This document shows, one piece after another, positions 27,113-36,632 of a DNA stretch of 64,000 nt (within the stretch, counting starts at the first letter, position 1; the number at the start of each line of letters is the position of its first letter). This DNA is from Burkholderia lata (GTDB lineage: Bacteria > Pseudomonadota > Gammaproteobacteria > Burkholderiales > Burkholderiaceae): positions 1,240,001-1,304,000 of the forward strand of contig NC_007510.1 in NCBI RefSeq assembly GCF_000012945.1, written 5' to 3'. A program made the translations under genes and the position numbers. The notes beneath the pieces were generated by a model. It made no database searches. It saw only the letters and a program-made list of their open reading frames with translations, and had not been told where the DNA came from.

Positions 27113-29404
27113 TCAGGCGGGCAGGCGGATCACGCTCGCATCCTTGCGGATCAGCAGCGACGACGCGAGCATCTGCTTGCACTGGTGCGCGAGCACCTTC
27201 AGGTCGTGCGTGAGTTCGGCGCCCACCGCATCGGATTTCTCCGCGGACACGACCATCGCGTCGAGGTCGCGCGTGATCTGCTTCGACGCGTCGAGCTGAT
27301 CGGCGGGCGGCGGCTCGCCGGCCTCGGCCTTCTCGAGATTGTCGAGCACCGCGGCAAGGCCGCGATGCAGCGCGTCGTCATGGAGGATGCTGCCGTCGGC
27401 CGCGCAGGCGGTGCGGATCAGCGGCGCGGCGGCCGTGATCTGCGCGCCGAGCACGTGCGTCTGCACGAGCAGGTCGTTCAGTTCGGGCACGAAGCGCTGG
27501 TGGGCCTTCGGCTCGATCATCATCCGCTGGAACGCCTGCCCGAGATTCGCGAACGCGATGTGCACGTCCTTGCGCGCGAGGCGGTAGCGGTAGTCGTCGT
27601 CGAGGGTCGTGGCCGGCGTCTCGATGGCCGCGGCGATGACCGGCACGACGGCTGCGCCGTCGGCGGCCGGCACCGGCGGCGGCGACATGCCGCGCCCGGC
27701 GCGCCACACGGCCTCGAAATACTTGCGGGTGGCGGTGAGCATGTCGGCGACCTGCTTGCCCATCAGCCGGTATTCCCAGTACGGGAACAGCCGGCTCGCG
27801 GCGATCGCGATCATGCACCCGACCACCGTGTCGATCGCGCGCTCGCCGATGATCCGCATGCTGCCCGGCGCGAGCAGGTGGAACATCAGCAGCACGTACG
27901 ACGACGTGAACACGACGCTCGCCGCGTAGTTGAACAGCAGCAGGCTGTAGCTCATCACCATCGACCCGAACATGATCGCGATCAGCAGGTGCGGCTCCTT
28001 CACCGTGTAGATCAGCGCGATGCTCGCCGCGCAGCCGATCAGCGTGCCGATGATCCGCTGCGCGTTGCGCTGCTTGGTGAGCGAGTAACCGGGTTTCAGG
28101 ATGATGATGGTCGTCATCACGATCCAGTACGCGTTCGTGAGCGGCAGCAGCCGGCCGAGCCAGAACCCGACCGCCACCGCGATCGTCACGCGCAGCGCGT
28201 GGCGGAAGCTCGGCGAGCGCATGTTCAGATTCGAGAAGATCAGCAGCGGCGACATCCGGCGGCGTTGCAGGAAGCGCGTGAGCGCCTTGTCGATCTTCAG
28301 TTCGGTTTGCTGCGGATCGGCGTGGCCCGACAGGTTGCGGCGCATCCGGTCGATCAGGCGCGTCGCGCTCCAGATGCGCCGGAACGTGGCGAGCACGGCC
28401 GCATACGCTTCCGCGTTGGTGGCCGGGAAGTTCTTCTTGCGCATCAGCTCGATCTCGTACTCGATCGCGCGCAACTCGGCCTTCACGCTGACGCGTGAGT
28501 GCGGTGCGCGGTTCTCGAGCACCGCGAGGCCGATTTCCTCGAGATCGGCGGCCGCCTTGCGGATCAGGTCGCGGTAGAAAATGATCAGATCGGAGCCGCC
28601 GAACGTATTGCGCACCAGCGGATAGTCGGTGTGCGCGCCGACGAACAGCTCGTGCAGGTCGACGCTGTTGATGAACAGGTTGTACATTGTCGTGCGGCCG
28701 GGATCGAGCTTGCCGCGGCGCAGCTTCGGCAGGTTGCGCAGCACGATGTCGCGCGCGGTTTCCTGGGTTTCGACCGCAGTAATCTGCTTGGCGACGAGAT
28801 TGCGGTAGCACTCGTCGAGATCGGCATCGAGGTCGTAGAACTGCGCACGCGCGAGCAGGTAGTCGGCGCACGCGAACAGGCTCTCGGCGAGCGCCTGCTG
28901 CTCGATCCGGCGCGCTTGCCATTGCGACACGAGCGTGGCCCAGTACGTGTACCAGAGGCCGCCCGCGAGAATCCAGCCGGCATTGATGAACGCCTCCAGC
29001 GGCGTGAACTTCTCCTCGAGCGTCATCACCATCATGAACAGCGTCGCGAAGCTGATCTGCGGCCAGCGGTTGCCGTAGACCACGATCAGCGACAGCACGA
29101 AGGTGAGCGGCACGATGGTGAGCCACAGCACGAAGATGTTCGGTGTCGCGAGGCCGGTGGCGAGCGCGGCCAGAAAACCGATCACGCTGCAAGCGAGCAT
29201 TTCGTTGTGCTTGTACTTGAGCGGGCCCGGCATGTCGACGACGCAGGCGCCGAGCGCGCCCGTCGAGATCGTGAAGCCGAGCTCCCGGTTGTGAAACACG
29301 ATCAGGCACAGCACGGCCGGCAGCGAAACGCCGACCGCGATCCGCAGGCCGCCGAAAAAGTACTGGCTGTAGAAAAACTTTCTGATTTCGACCGAATAGC
29401 GCAT
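27113..29404 (-). CDS. FUSC-family (YccS/aromatic acid exporter-like) membrane protein
   Basis: About 763 residues with two blocks of membrane helices (roughly residues 15-160 and 385-530), each followed by a long soluble region; the second soluble part reaches the C-terminus. This duplicated layout is that of the FUSC/YccS family, which includes the aromatic carboxylic acid exporter AaeB. Landmarks are YWIVMTTIIILKPGYSLTKQ and RIIGTLIGCAASIAL in the second half. Role: probably export of an organic acid or membrane stress protection; not established. The ATG at 29404 (MRYSVEIRKFFYSQYFF) was chosen because earlier in-frame residues overlap the recC promoter region and are not conserved-looking. 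Confidence 0.8.
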   Translation of the reverse strand: MRYSVEIRKFFYSQYFFGGLRIAVGVSLPAVLCLIVFHNRELGFTISTGALGACVVDMPGPLKYKHNEMLACSVIGFLAALATGLATPNIFVLWLTIVPLTFVLSLIVVYGNRWPQISFATLFMMVMTLEEKFTPLEAFINAGWILAGGLWYTYWATLVSQWQARRIEQQALAESLFACADYLLARAQFYDLDADLDECYRNLVAKQITAVETQETARDIVLRNLPKLRRGKLDPGRTTMYNLFINSVDLHELFVGAHTDYPLVRNTFGGSDLIIFYRDLIRKAAADLEEIGLAVLENRAPHSRVSVKAELRAIEYEIELMRKKNFPATNAEAYAAVLATFRRIWSATRLIDRMRRNLSGHADPQQTELKIDKALTRFLQRRRMSPLLIFSNLNMRSPSFRHALRVTIAVAVGFWLGRLLPLTNAYWIVMTTIIILKPGYSLTKQRNAQRIIGTLIGCAASIALIYTVKEPHLLIAIMFGSMVMSYSLLLFNYAASVVFTSSYVLLMFHLLAPGSMRIIGERAIDTVVGCMIAIAASRLFPYWEYRLMGKQVADMLTATRKYFEAVWRAGRGMSPPPVPAADGAAVVPVIAAAIETPATTLDDDYRYRLARKDVHIAFANLGQAFQRMMIEPKAHQRFVPELNDLLVQTHVLGAQITAAAPLIRTACAADGSILHDDALHRGLAAVLDNLEKAEAGEPPPADQLDASKQITRDLDAMVVSAEKSDAVGAELTHDLKVLAHQCKQMLASSLLIRKDASVIRLPA

Positions 29405-29586
29405 CGATGGGCTGAATGGCAGACGAAGACACCCGGGGGCGGCATCTTGACTGGCGACGAGTCTATCGTATTTCGCGGTCCGCAAAACCTGGCTTTCCGG
29501 ACGAGGTCCGCGACGGCGGTCCATTTGCTATCCTTGGTGATCCTGTTCGCCCGGCCCGGCCGGCGCGAGGTTCCGACGCCTGCTTC

Positions 29587-32500
29587 ATGCTCCATCTCTT
29601 CTATTCGAACCATCACGAAACGCTAGCCGACGCGCTGCTCGAGGATCTGGCCGCGTTCCCGGCCCGCAACGGCCCGTGGGCGCAGCAGCAGGTCATCGTG
29701 CCGAGCGCGGCGTTGCGCCGCCGTCTCGAACTCGACATCGCCGCGCGCAACGGCGTGTGCGCGAACGTCGAGTTCACGTATCTCGCGCAATGGCTGTGGG
29801 CGCAGATCGGCCGCGTGATGGACGTACCCAAGCGTTCGCCGTTTGCGCCCGACCGCCTCGTGTGGCGCTGCTACCGGCTGTTTGCGCAGGCGCCCGACGG
29901 GACGCCGTGGCTGGCGTCGCCGCGGCTGGCCGCGTATCTGTCCGCGTCCGACGATGCGATGCGCTACGAGCTTGCACACCGCGTCGCGGCCGTGCTCGAT
30001 CATTACCTGACCTATCGCCCCGAATGGCTGTCCGCATGGCAGGCCGGCGAGTCCGTGCTCGCGGGCGACGGCGCGCCGCGCGGGATCAGCGACGCCGCAC
30101 GCGACGACGAGCGCTGGCAGGCCGCGCTGTGGCGCGCGCTGCTCGCCGAGCTGAGCGACAGCGGCACGCCGCCGGCGCACCGTTTTCTCGTCGAGGCGCG
30201 GCATCTCGATGCCGAAACCATCGCGCACGCGGACTGGCCGGAATCGGTCAGCGTGTTCGCACTGCCGACGATGCCGCCGCTGCACGTCGCGTTGCTGCGC
30301 GAGCTGTCGCGCTGGATCGACGTGCGCGTCTATGCGCTGAACCCGTGCCGCGAATTCTGGTTCGACATCGTGACCGCCGCGCATGCCGATGCGCTCGATG
30401 CGGCCGGGCGGCTCGACTACCAGGAAGTCGGCCATCCGCTGCTCGCCGAATGGGGCAGGCAGACGCAGGCGCAGCTGCACATGCTGCACGAACTGACTGA
30501 AAGCGCCGCGTCGGGCGACGCGTCGCGTTTCGTCGAGAATCCCGCGTCGACCTGGCTCGCGCGCGTGCAGAACGCGATTCTCGAACTGCAGCCGGAGGCT
30601 GACGTAGGCGACACGCCGGCCGAGCGCGGGATCGAGGTGCACGTGTGCCACAGCCTCGCGCGCCAGCTCGAGGTACTGCACGACCGGCTGCTCGCGTGGT
30701 TCGACGCCGACGCGAGCCTGCAGCCGTCCGACGTGCTCGTCGCGGTGGCCGATCTCGCGGCGGCCGGGCCGCTGATCGACGCCGTGTTCGGCACGGCCGG
30801 CGCCGGCGGCTCGCGCGTGCCTTACCGGATCACCGGCCTGCCGCCGTCGCAGGCGAATCCGGTCGCGCGCGTGCTGCTCGACTGGCTCGCGTTGCCGGAG
30901 CGGCAGGTCGGCGCGCCCGAGCTGGTCGAATGGCTGCGCGTCGACGCGGTGGCGGCGCGCTACGGCATCGATGCGGCGGCGCTGGAGACGGTGCAGACCT
31001 GGCTCGCGGCCGCCGGCGCGCGGCGCGGGCTGTCGCCGCTCGCGAGCGACGACGCGGCGGTGCCGTCGCCACGCCATACGTTCTCCGATGCGCTCGCGCG
31101 GCTCTTTCTCGGTTATGCGATGCCGGAAGGCGCGGCGCCGGTCGGCGCGTGGCTGCCGATCGAGGCGGCCACCGGCAGCGAGGCCGAACTGCTCGGCCGG
31201 CTCGCGCGCTTCACCGACGATCTCGACGGCTTCGCGCGGCGGCTGGCCGAATCGCATACGCCGCAAGGCTGGAGCGAGCTGTTCGCCGATACGCTCGCGC
31301 GTTTCTTCGATTCGGGCGCCGCGTATGCGGACGCGCTCGCGGGGGTGCGCGACGCGCTCGACGCGATGCTGGCGGCGATGACGGAGGGCGCGCCCGACGA
31401 AGCGTTGCCGGCGGCCGTCGTCCGGGCGGGGCTGGCCGCTGCGCTCGACGATCCGGCGCGCGGCGGTGTGCCGTGGGGCGGGGTCACGTTCTCGTCGCTG
31501 ACGAGCCTGCGCGGCCTGCCGTATCGCGTCGTCTGCCTGCTCGGGATGGACGATGGCGTGCTGCCGAGCCTCGCGCGTGCCGATGAATTCGACCTGATGG
31601 CCGTGTTGCCGAAACTCGGCGACCGGCAGCGCCGCGACGACGAGCGCAACCTGTTTCTCGACCTGCTGCTCGCCGCGCGCGACCGGCTGATGATTGCGTA
31701 CACGGGCCGCAGCATTCGCGACAACGCGCCGTTGCCGCCCGCCGCACTCGTCGACGAACTGCTCGACCACCTCGCACTCGTCACGGCCGGGCCCGACGCG
31801 CCGCCGGACGCGGTCGATGCCGCGCGGCGCGCATTCGTCGTCGAGCATCCGCTGCAACCGTTCGCGGCCGCGTATTTCCAGCCCGGCAGCGAACTCGTTT
31901 CCTACGACGCCGAGCGTGCGACGCTCGCGACGCTGCTGGCGGCCGAGGCATCGCACGACGGGCCGCGCGAGCTACCGTTCTTCGCGCAGCCGCTGCCGGC
32001 CGAACCGGTCGAGCCGGTCGCATTCAGCGAATTCGAGCGCTTCTGGCGGCATCCCGCGCGTGCGCTGCTGCGCGCGCGGCTCGGCATCGTGCTCGCCGAC
32101 GCGCAGGCCGAACTGCTCGACACCGAGCCGTTCGCGCTCGATTTCGCCGGCAGCGATGCGCTCGCCGAGCGCGTGCTGCCGTTGCTGATCGAATCGGACG
32201 AGGGCGGCGTGCACGATCACGCGCTGCGCATTGCGGACGCGAGCCCCGAACTGCCGGGCGGCGCGACGGGCGCCGTGTGGCGCGACCAGGCGCTTGGCTC
32301 GATGACGCAGCTCGCATCGAACGTGCGCCGCGCGCTGGCCGACGGGATGGAGCGGCGGCCGTTCTCGCTCACTGTCGTGCCCGCCTGGCCCGACACGGAA
32401 CAGGCGCTGTTCGGCGCCGACGACGCGCTGCTGTCGGGCGACGCGGTGAGCGCGCCGCTCGAACTGCACGGCACGCTGAACCGGCTCACGCCAGCCGGGC

Positions 32501-32925
32501 AGATCATCTACCGCTATGCGCGGCCGAGTGCGCGCGACTACCTGTCCGCGTGGCTCGAGCATCTCGTCTACTGTGCGGTGGATCCTGGCGGCCCGCGCCG
32601 CACGCTGTGGTTCGGCAGCGGCGGTGCATTCGAGCTGACGCCCGTCGCGGCGCCGCTCGAGCAGCTCGCCCCGCTGGCCGCGCTGTTTCGCGCGGGGCGG
32701 CGCATGCCGCTGCGGTTTTTCCCGCGCAGCGCGTGGGCGCGGGTGTCCGACGGCGAAGCCAAGGCCGCAAGCGTCTGGATCAACGAGCGGGTCGTGAGCG
32801 AGGCTGACGATCCGGCCATCGCGATCGCGTGGCGCGGGGCGCATGCATCGCTCGACGAGCCGTTCGGCACACTCGCGCGGCTCGTGTTCGATCCGCTCGT
32901 CGAGCATCTGAAGGAGGTTGCATGA
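29587..32925 (+). CDS. recC: Exodeoxyribonuclease V gamma subunit RecC
   Basis: 1112-residue subunit of the RecBCD helicase-nuclease, which processes double-strand ends for recombination. The N-terminus MLHLFYSNHHETLADALLED is the standard RecC opening. Residues 395-650 hold the inactive helicase fold (SLTSLRGLPYRVVCLLGMDDGVLPS), and the nuclease-like C-terminal domain follows. RecC reads Chi in other bacteria; the Burkholderia Chi sequence cannot be deduced here. I place the start at 29587; the frame extends to 29416 but those residues are not RecC-like. Its stop overlaps the recB start (ATGA). Confidence 0.93.
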   Translation: MLHLFYSNHHETLADALLEDLAAFPARNGPWAQQQVIVPSAALRRRLELDIAARNGVCANVEFTYLAQWLWAQIGRVMDVPKRSPFAPDRLVWRCYRLFAQAPDGTPWLASPRLAAYLSASDDAMRYELAHRVAAVLDHYLTYRPEWLSAWQAGESVLAGDGAPRGISDAARDDERWQAALWRALLAELSDSGTPPAHRFLVEARHLDAETIAHADWPESVSVFALPTMPPLHVALLRELSRWIDVRVYALNPCREFWFDIVTAAHADALDAAGRLDYQEVGHPLLAEWGRQTQAQLHMLHELTESAASGDASRFVENPASTWLARVQNAILELQPEADVGDTPAERGIEVHVCHSLARQLEVLHDRLLAWFDADASLQPSDVLVAVADLAAAGPLIDAVFGTAGAGGSRVPYRITGLPPSQANPVARVLLDWLALPERQVGAPELVEWLRVDAVAARYGIDAAALETVQTWLAAAGARRGLSPLASDDAAVPSPRHTFSDALARLFLGYAMPEGAAPVGAWLPIEAATGSEAELLGRLARFTDDLDGFARRLAESHTPQGWSELFADTLARFFDSGAAYADALAGVRDALDAMLAAMTEGAPDEALPAAVVRAGLAAALDDPARGGVPWGGVTFSSLTSLRGLPYRVVCLLGMDDGVLPSLARADEFDLMAVLPKLGDRQRRDDERNLFLDLLLAARDRLMIAYTGRSIRDNAPLPPAALVDELLDHLALVTAGPDAPPDAVDAARRAFVVEHPLQPFAAAYFQPGSELVSYDAERATLATLLAAEASHDGPRELPFFAQPLPAEPVEPVAFSEFERFWRHPARALLRARLGIVLADAQAELLDTEPFALDFAGSDALAERVLPLLIESDEGGVHDHALRIADASPELPGGATGAVWRDQALGSMTQLASNVRRALADGMERRPFSLTVVPAWPDTEQALFGADDALLSGDAVSAPLELHGTLNRLTPAGQIIYRYARPSARDYLSAWLEHLVYCAVDPGGPRRTLWFGSGGAFELTPVAAPLEQLAPLAALFRAGRRMPLRFFPRSAWARVSDGEAKAASVWINERVVSEADDPAIAIAWRGAHASLDEPFGTLARLVFDPLVEHLKEVA

Positions 32926-35900
32926 GTGCCGTGTCGCAGCCGCAGCAGGCGCTCGAACTCGACGTGTTCGCGTGCCCGCTCGACGGCGTCAACCAGATCG
33001 AGGCGTCGGCCGGTACCGGCAAGACCTGGAATATCTGCGCGCTTTATGTGCGTTTGTTGCTCGAGAAGGATCTCGGCGCTGACGAAATCCTCGTCGTGAC
33101 CTTCACGAAGGCGGCGACCGCCGAACTCCACGAGCGGATTCGCGGCCGGCTCGCGCAGCTTGCACATGCGCTCGACACGGGTGACGACGGCGGCGATCCG
33201 TTCATCGAGCGCCTGCTCGAAACCACGCTCGGCGAAGACGGCACGCTCGATCCCGAAACGGCCGCGAAGCGGATCCGGCGCGCGCTGCGTGCGTTCGACC
33301 AGGCCGCGATCCATACGATTCACGCGTTTTGCCAGCGTGCGCTGCAGGAAGCGCCGTTCGCGGCGGCGATGCCGTTCGCGTTCGACATGGAGGCCGACGA
33401 CGCATCGCTGCGCTTCGAGCTCGCAGCGGATTTCTGGCGCACGCGCGTCGAACCGGCGGCTGCGCGCTGGCCGGGCTTTGCGACCTGGCTCGTCGAATCG
33501 GGCGCCGGCCCGGCTGCGCTCGATGCGCAGCTTGCGCGCCGGCTCAAGAAACCGCTTGCCGCGCTGCGCTGGGACGGCGTGACCGAGCCGGACGAATCGG
33601 CCGAGGCGGCGGCTGCCGAATGCTTCGCCGAGGCCGAGCGGATGTGGGCGGCCGAGCGCGAAGCGATCGAAGCGTTGTTGCGCACCGCGCAGCCCGCGCT
33701 CAACCAGCGCTCGCACAAACCCGAAGCGGTCGCCGATGCGTTGGCCGCATGGACCGCGCATTTCGCGCAGGGCGACGCGACGGCTGCGCTGCCGAAGGCT
33801 GCGCTGAAGCTCACGCGCACCGCGCTCGTGAAGGCCACGAAAAAAGGCGGCACGACGCCCGAGCACGCGTTCTTCGACGTGGCCAACGCGCTCGAAGCGG
33901 CCGTGGCCGCGGCCGAGGCCGCGCAGCGTGCGCGCTGGCTCGCGCTGATCGCCGAATGGCTCGACATGGCGCCGGGCGAGCTGGCCGAGCGCAAGCGCAC
34001 GCGGCGCGTCGTCTCGTTCGACGATCTGCTCGCGAACCTGTACCACGCGCTGCATGCGCATCCGTGGCTCGCCGAGACGCTGCGCGCGCGTTATCCGGCC
34101 GCGCTGATCGACGAGTTCCAGGATACCGACCCGCTGCAGTTCGCGATCTTCGACCGGATCTTCGCACCGGGTGGCCCGCTGTTTCTGGTCGGCGATCCGA
34201 AGCAGGCGATCTACAGCTTCCGCGCGGCCGATCTGCATACCTATCTTGCCGCGCGCGCACGGGCAAGCGAGCGCTACACGCTCGCGGTCAACCAGCGTTC
34301 GACGCCCGCGATCGTCGATGCGTGCAACCGCTTCTTCATGTCGAATCCACGCGCATTCGTGCTCGACGGGCTCGACTATTACGCAGTGCGCGCCGGCACG
34401 CGCGTGCGTGCGCCGTTCGTCGACGCAACCGATCCGGGCCCGGCCGGCGACTTCCGGGTGTGGGCATTACCGGGCGGCGAAGGCACGTTGCTCAAGCGCG
34501 ATGCGCAGGCACAGGCCGCGCAGGCCTGTGCCGCCGAGATCGCGCGGCTGATGCGCGGCGCGCGAGAAGGGCGCGTGCGGCTCGGCGATACGCCGCTGTC
34601 GCCGGGTGACATCGCGGTGCTGGTGCAGACGCACCGGCAGGGCAGTCTCGTGAAGCGCGCGCTGTCCACGTGGGGCATCGGCAGCGTCGAACTGGCGCAG
34701 GCTTCGGTGTTCTCGACCCATGACGCCGAGCAGCTCGAACGCGTGCTGGCGGCGATCGATGCGCCGGGCGACCTGCGGCGTTTGCGTGCGGCGCTCGCGT
34801 CCGACTGGTTCGGCCTCGATGCCGGCGCGCTGTGGCGGATGGAGCAGGGCGACGGCGATGCGCAACGTGACGCATCGGCGGCGGATAGCGCCGACGCGAT
34901 GAGCTGGGTCGAGCGCTTCTCGCGGTATCGGCTGTTGTGGCGCGAACGCGGCTTCGCGGTGATGTGGCGCACGTTCACGCGTGAGCTGCGGATTGCCGAG
35001 CGGCTGATGGCCGGCGCGGACGGCGAACGCCGCGTGACCGACATCAACCATCTGGCGGAACTGACGCAGGCACGCGCGTCCGCGCAACCGGGCATCGCAC
35101 CGACGCTGCGCTGGCTCGCCGCGCAACGGCTCGACGGCGGCGGCGAGGAAGCGCAGCTGCGTCTCGAATCCGATCGCAACCTCGTGCAGATCGTCACCGT
35201 GCACAAGTCGAAAGGTCTCGAATACGCGATCGTGTTCTGTCCGTTCCTGAACGACGGCGGGTTGCGCGAGCCGCCCGCGTCCGCGCTGCCCGATGCGCGC
35301 GAATATCACGACGATGCGGGCGACGCGGTGCTGCATTACGGGTGCGACGACGAGGCCGCCGAGCATGCGGCGCGGCAGGCGCTGCGCGAGCAGGCCGCGG
35401 AGCGCGCGCGGCTCGTCTACGTGGCGCTCACGCGTGCGGTCTATCGTTGCTACGTCGTCGCCGGGCCGTACCTGTCGTCGCGCTCGACGCGCGAAGCGCG
35501 GCGCAGCGTGCTCAACTGGCTCGTGGCCGGCGCCGGCCAGTCATTCGATGCATGGCTCGACGAGCCGCCCGACGAAGCCGCGCTCGATACGGCGTGGCAG
35601 GCGCTTGCGGGCGGCCCCGTGAGCGTCGCGCCGCTGCCTGCGCCGGTGCGCCCCGAGCGTCTCGCGGCCGGGCACGACGCATCGCAGACGCTCGCGGCGC
35701 GCCATGCGACGCGCATGCTGCGCGATGCGTGGCGGATGGCGAGCTTCAGTTCGCTGACCGCGACGATGGCGCGCGAAGAGGCGGGCGTCGCGGCCGTGCC
35801 CGATGACGAACTGCGGCCCGATCACGATGCGCTTGCCGCGGTGACGCCGGATGGCGAGTGGCTATTGGCCGATCCGGTCGCACCCGAACCGCCGGACGAC

Positions 35901-36632
35901 GATATCCTCGTATTCCCGCGCGGCGCGGCGGCCGGCGAGTGCCTGCACCGCCTGTTCGAACTCAGCCGGTTCACCGAGCCCGAGTCATGGCCCAGGGCTG
36001 CGCTCGGTGCGCTGCACGACCGGCCGGTCGAGGCCGAGCCCGAGCTGGCCACGCGCCTGCCGGCGATGATGGTGCAACTGGTCGACGATGTCGTGCGCAC
36101 CGAACTCGTGCCGGGCATGCGGCTCGCCGATCTCGATCCTGCGAAGCGGCTCGACGAAATGGGTTTCCTGTTCCCGGCGCCCGCGCTGGACCTGATGGCG
36201 CTGCGCCGCCTGCTGGTCGCGCACGGCTACCCGGACGTTGCACTGGAGGCGGGCATGCTCGCCGGTTTCATCAAGGGTTTCATCGACATGATCGTCGAAC
36301 ACGACGGCCGCTTCTGGATCGTCGACTGGAAGTCGAACCATCTCGGCACGACGCCGGATGCCTACGGCCCGCGCGCGCTCGACGTCGCGATGGCCGATCA
36401 CGCGTATCACCTGCAGGCGCTGCTCTATACGGTCGCACTGCATCGCTACCTGCGCGGGCGCCTGCCCGACTACGACTACGACACGCATATCGCGGGCTAC
36501 CTGTACCTGTTCGTGCGTGGCGTGCGGCCCGACTGGCGCAGCGGCGGCGAACCGGCCGGCGTACATGCGCGGCGGCCCGAGCGCGCGCTCGTCGACGCAC
36601 TCGACCGGATGATGGAAGGGGGCCGCGCATGA
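32922..36632 (+). CDS. recB: Exodeoxyribonuclease V beta subunit RecB
   Basis: 1236-residue 3'-5' helicase and nuclease of RecBCD. Walker A is EASAGTGKTWN at residues 27-37; IDEFQDTDPLQFAIFD (motif II) and VGDPKQAIYSFR (motif III) follow, and NLVQIVTVHKSKGLE is motif V. The C-terminal nuclease shows DGRFWIVDWKSNHLG, with D1135 and K1137, and HLQALLYTVALHRYL (QxxxY type), so the nuclease should be active. A strong AAGGAGG sits four bases before the ATG at 32922, inside recC. Its stop overlaps the recD start by ATGA. Confidence 0.95.
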   Translation: MSAVSQPQQALELDVFACPLDGVNQIEASAGTGKTWNICALYVRLLLEKDLGADEILVVTFTKAATAELHERIRGRLAQLAHALDTGDDGGDPFIERLLETTLGEDGTLDPETAAKRIRRALRAFDQAAIHTIHAFCQRALQEAPFAAAMPFAFDMEADDASLRFELAADFWRTRVEPAAARWPGFATWLVESGAGPAALDAQLARRLKKPLAALRWDGVTEPDESAEAAAAECFAEAERMWAAEREAIEALLRTAQPALNQRSHKPEAVADALAAWTAHFAQGDATAALPKAALKLTRTALVKATKKGGTTPEHAFFDVANALEAAVAAAEAAQRARWLALIAEWLDMAPGELAERKRTRRVVSFDDLLANLYHALHAHPWLAETLRARYPAALIDEFQDTDPLQFAIFDRIFAPGGPLFLVGDPKQAIYSFRAADLHTYLAARARASERYTLAVNQRSTPAIVDACNRFFMSNPRAFVLDGLDYYAVRAGTRVRAPFVDATDPGPAGDFRVWALPGGEGTLLKRDAQAQAAQACAAEIARLMRGAREGRVRLGDTPLSPGDIAVLVQTHRQGSLVKRALSTWGIGSVELAQASVFSTHDAEQLERVLAAIDAPGDLRRLRAALASDWFGLDAGALWRMEQGDGDAQRDASAADSADAMSWVERFSRYRLLWRERGFAVMWRTFTRELRIAERLMAGADGERRVTDINHLAELTQARASAQPGIAPTLRWLAAQRLDGGGEEAQLRLESDRNLVQIVTVHKSKGLEYAIVFCPFLNDGGLREPPASALPDAREYHDDAGDAVLHYGCDDEAAEHAARQALREQAAERARLVYVALTRAVYRCYVVAGPYLSSRSTREARRSVLNWLVAGAGQSFDAWLDEPPDEAALDTAWQALAGGPVSVAPLPAPVRPERLAAGHDASQTLAARHATRMLRDAWRMASFSSLTATMAREEAGVAAVPDDELRPDHDALAAVTPDGEWLLADPVAPEPPDDDILVFPRGAAAGECLHRLFELSRFTEPESWPRAALGALHDRPVEAEPELATRLPAMMVQLVDDVVRTELVPGMRLADLDPAKRLDEMGFLFPAPALDLMALRRLLVAHGYPDVALEAGMLAGFIKGFIDMIVEHDGRFWIVDWKSNHLGTTPDAYGPRALDVAMADHAYHLQALLYTVALHRYLRGRLPDYDYDTHIAGYLYLFVRGVRPDWRSGGEPAGVHARRPERALVDALDRMMEGGRA

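Noticed and set aside
29623..31956. A 777-residue open frame antisense to recC
   Set aside because: It is a mirror of the recC codon pattern, without motifs, ribosome site or conservation expected of a gene.
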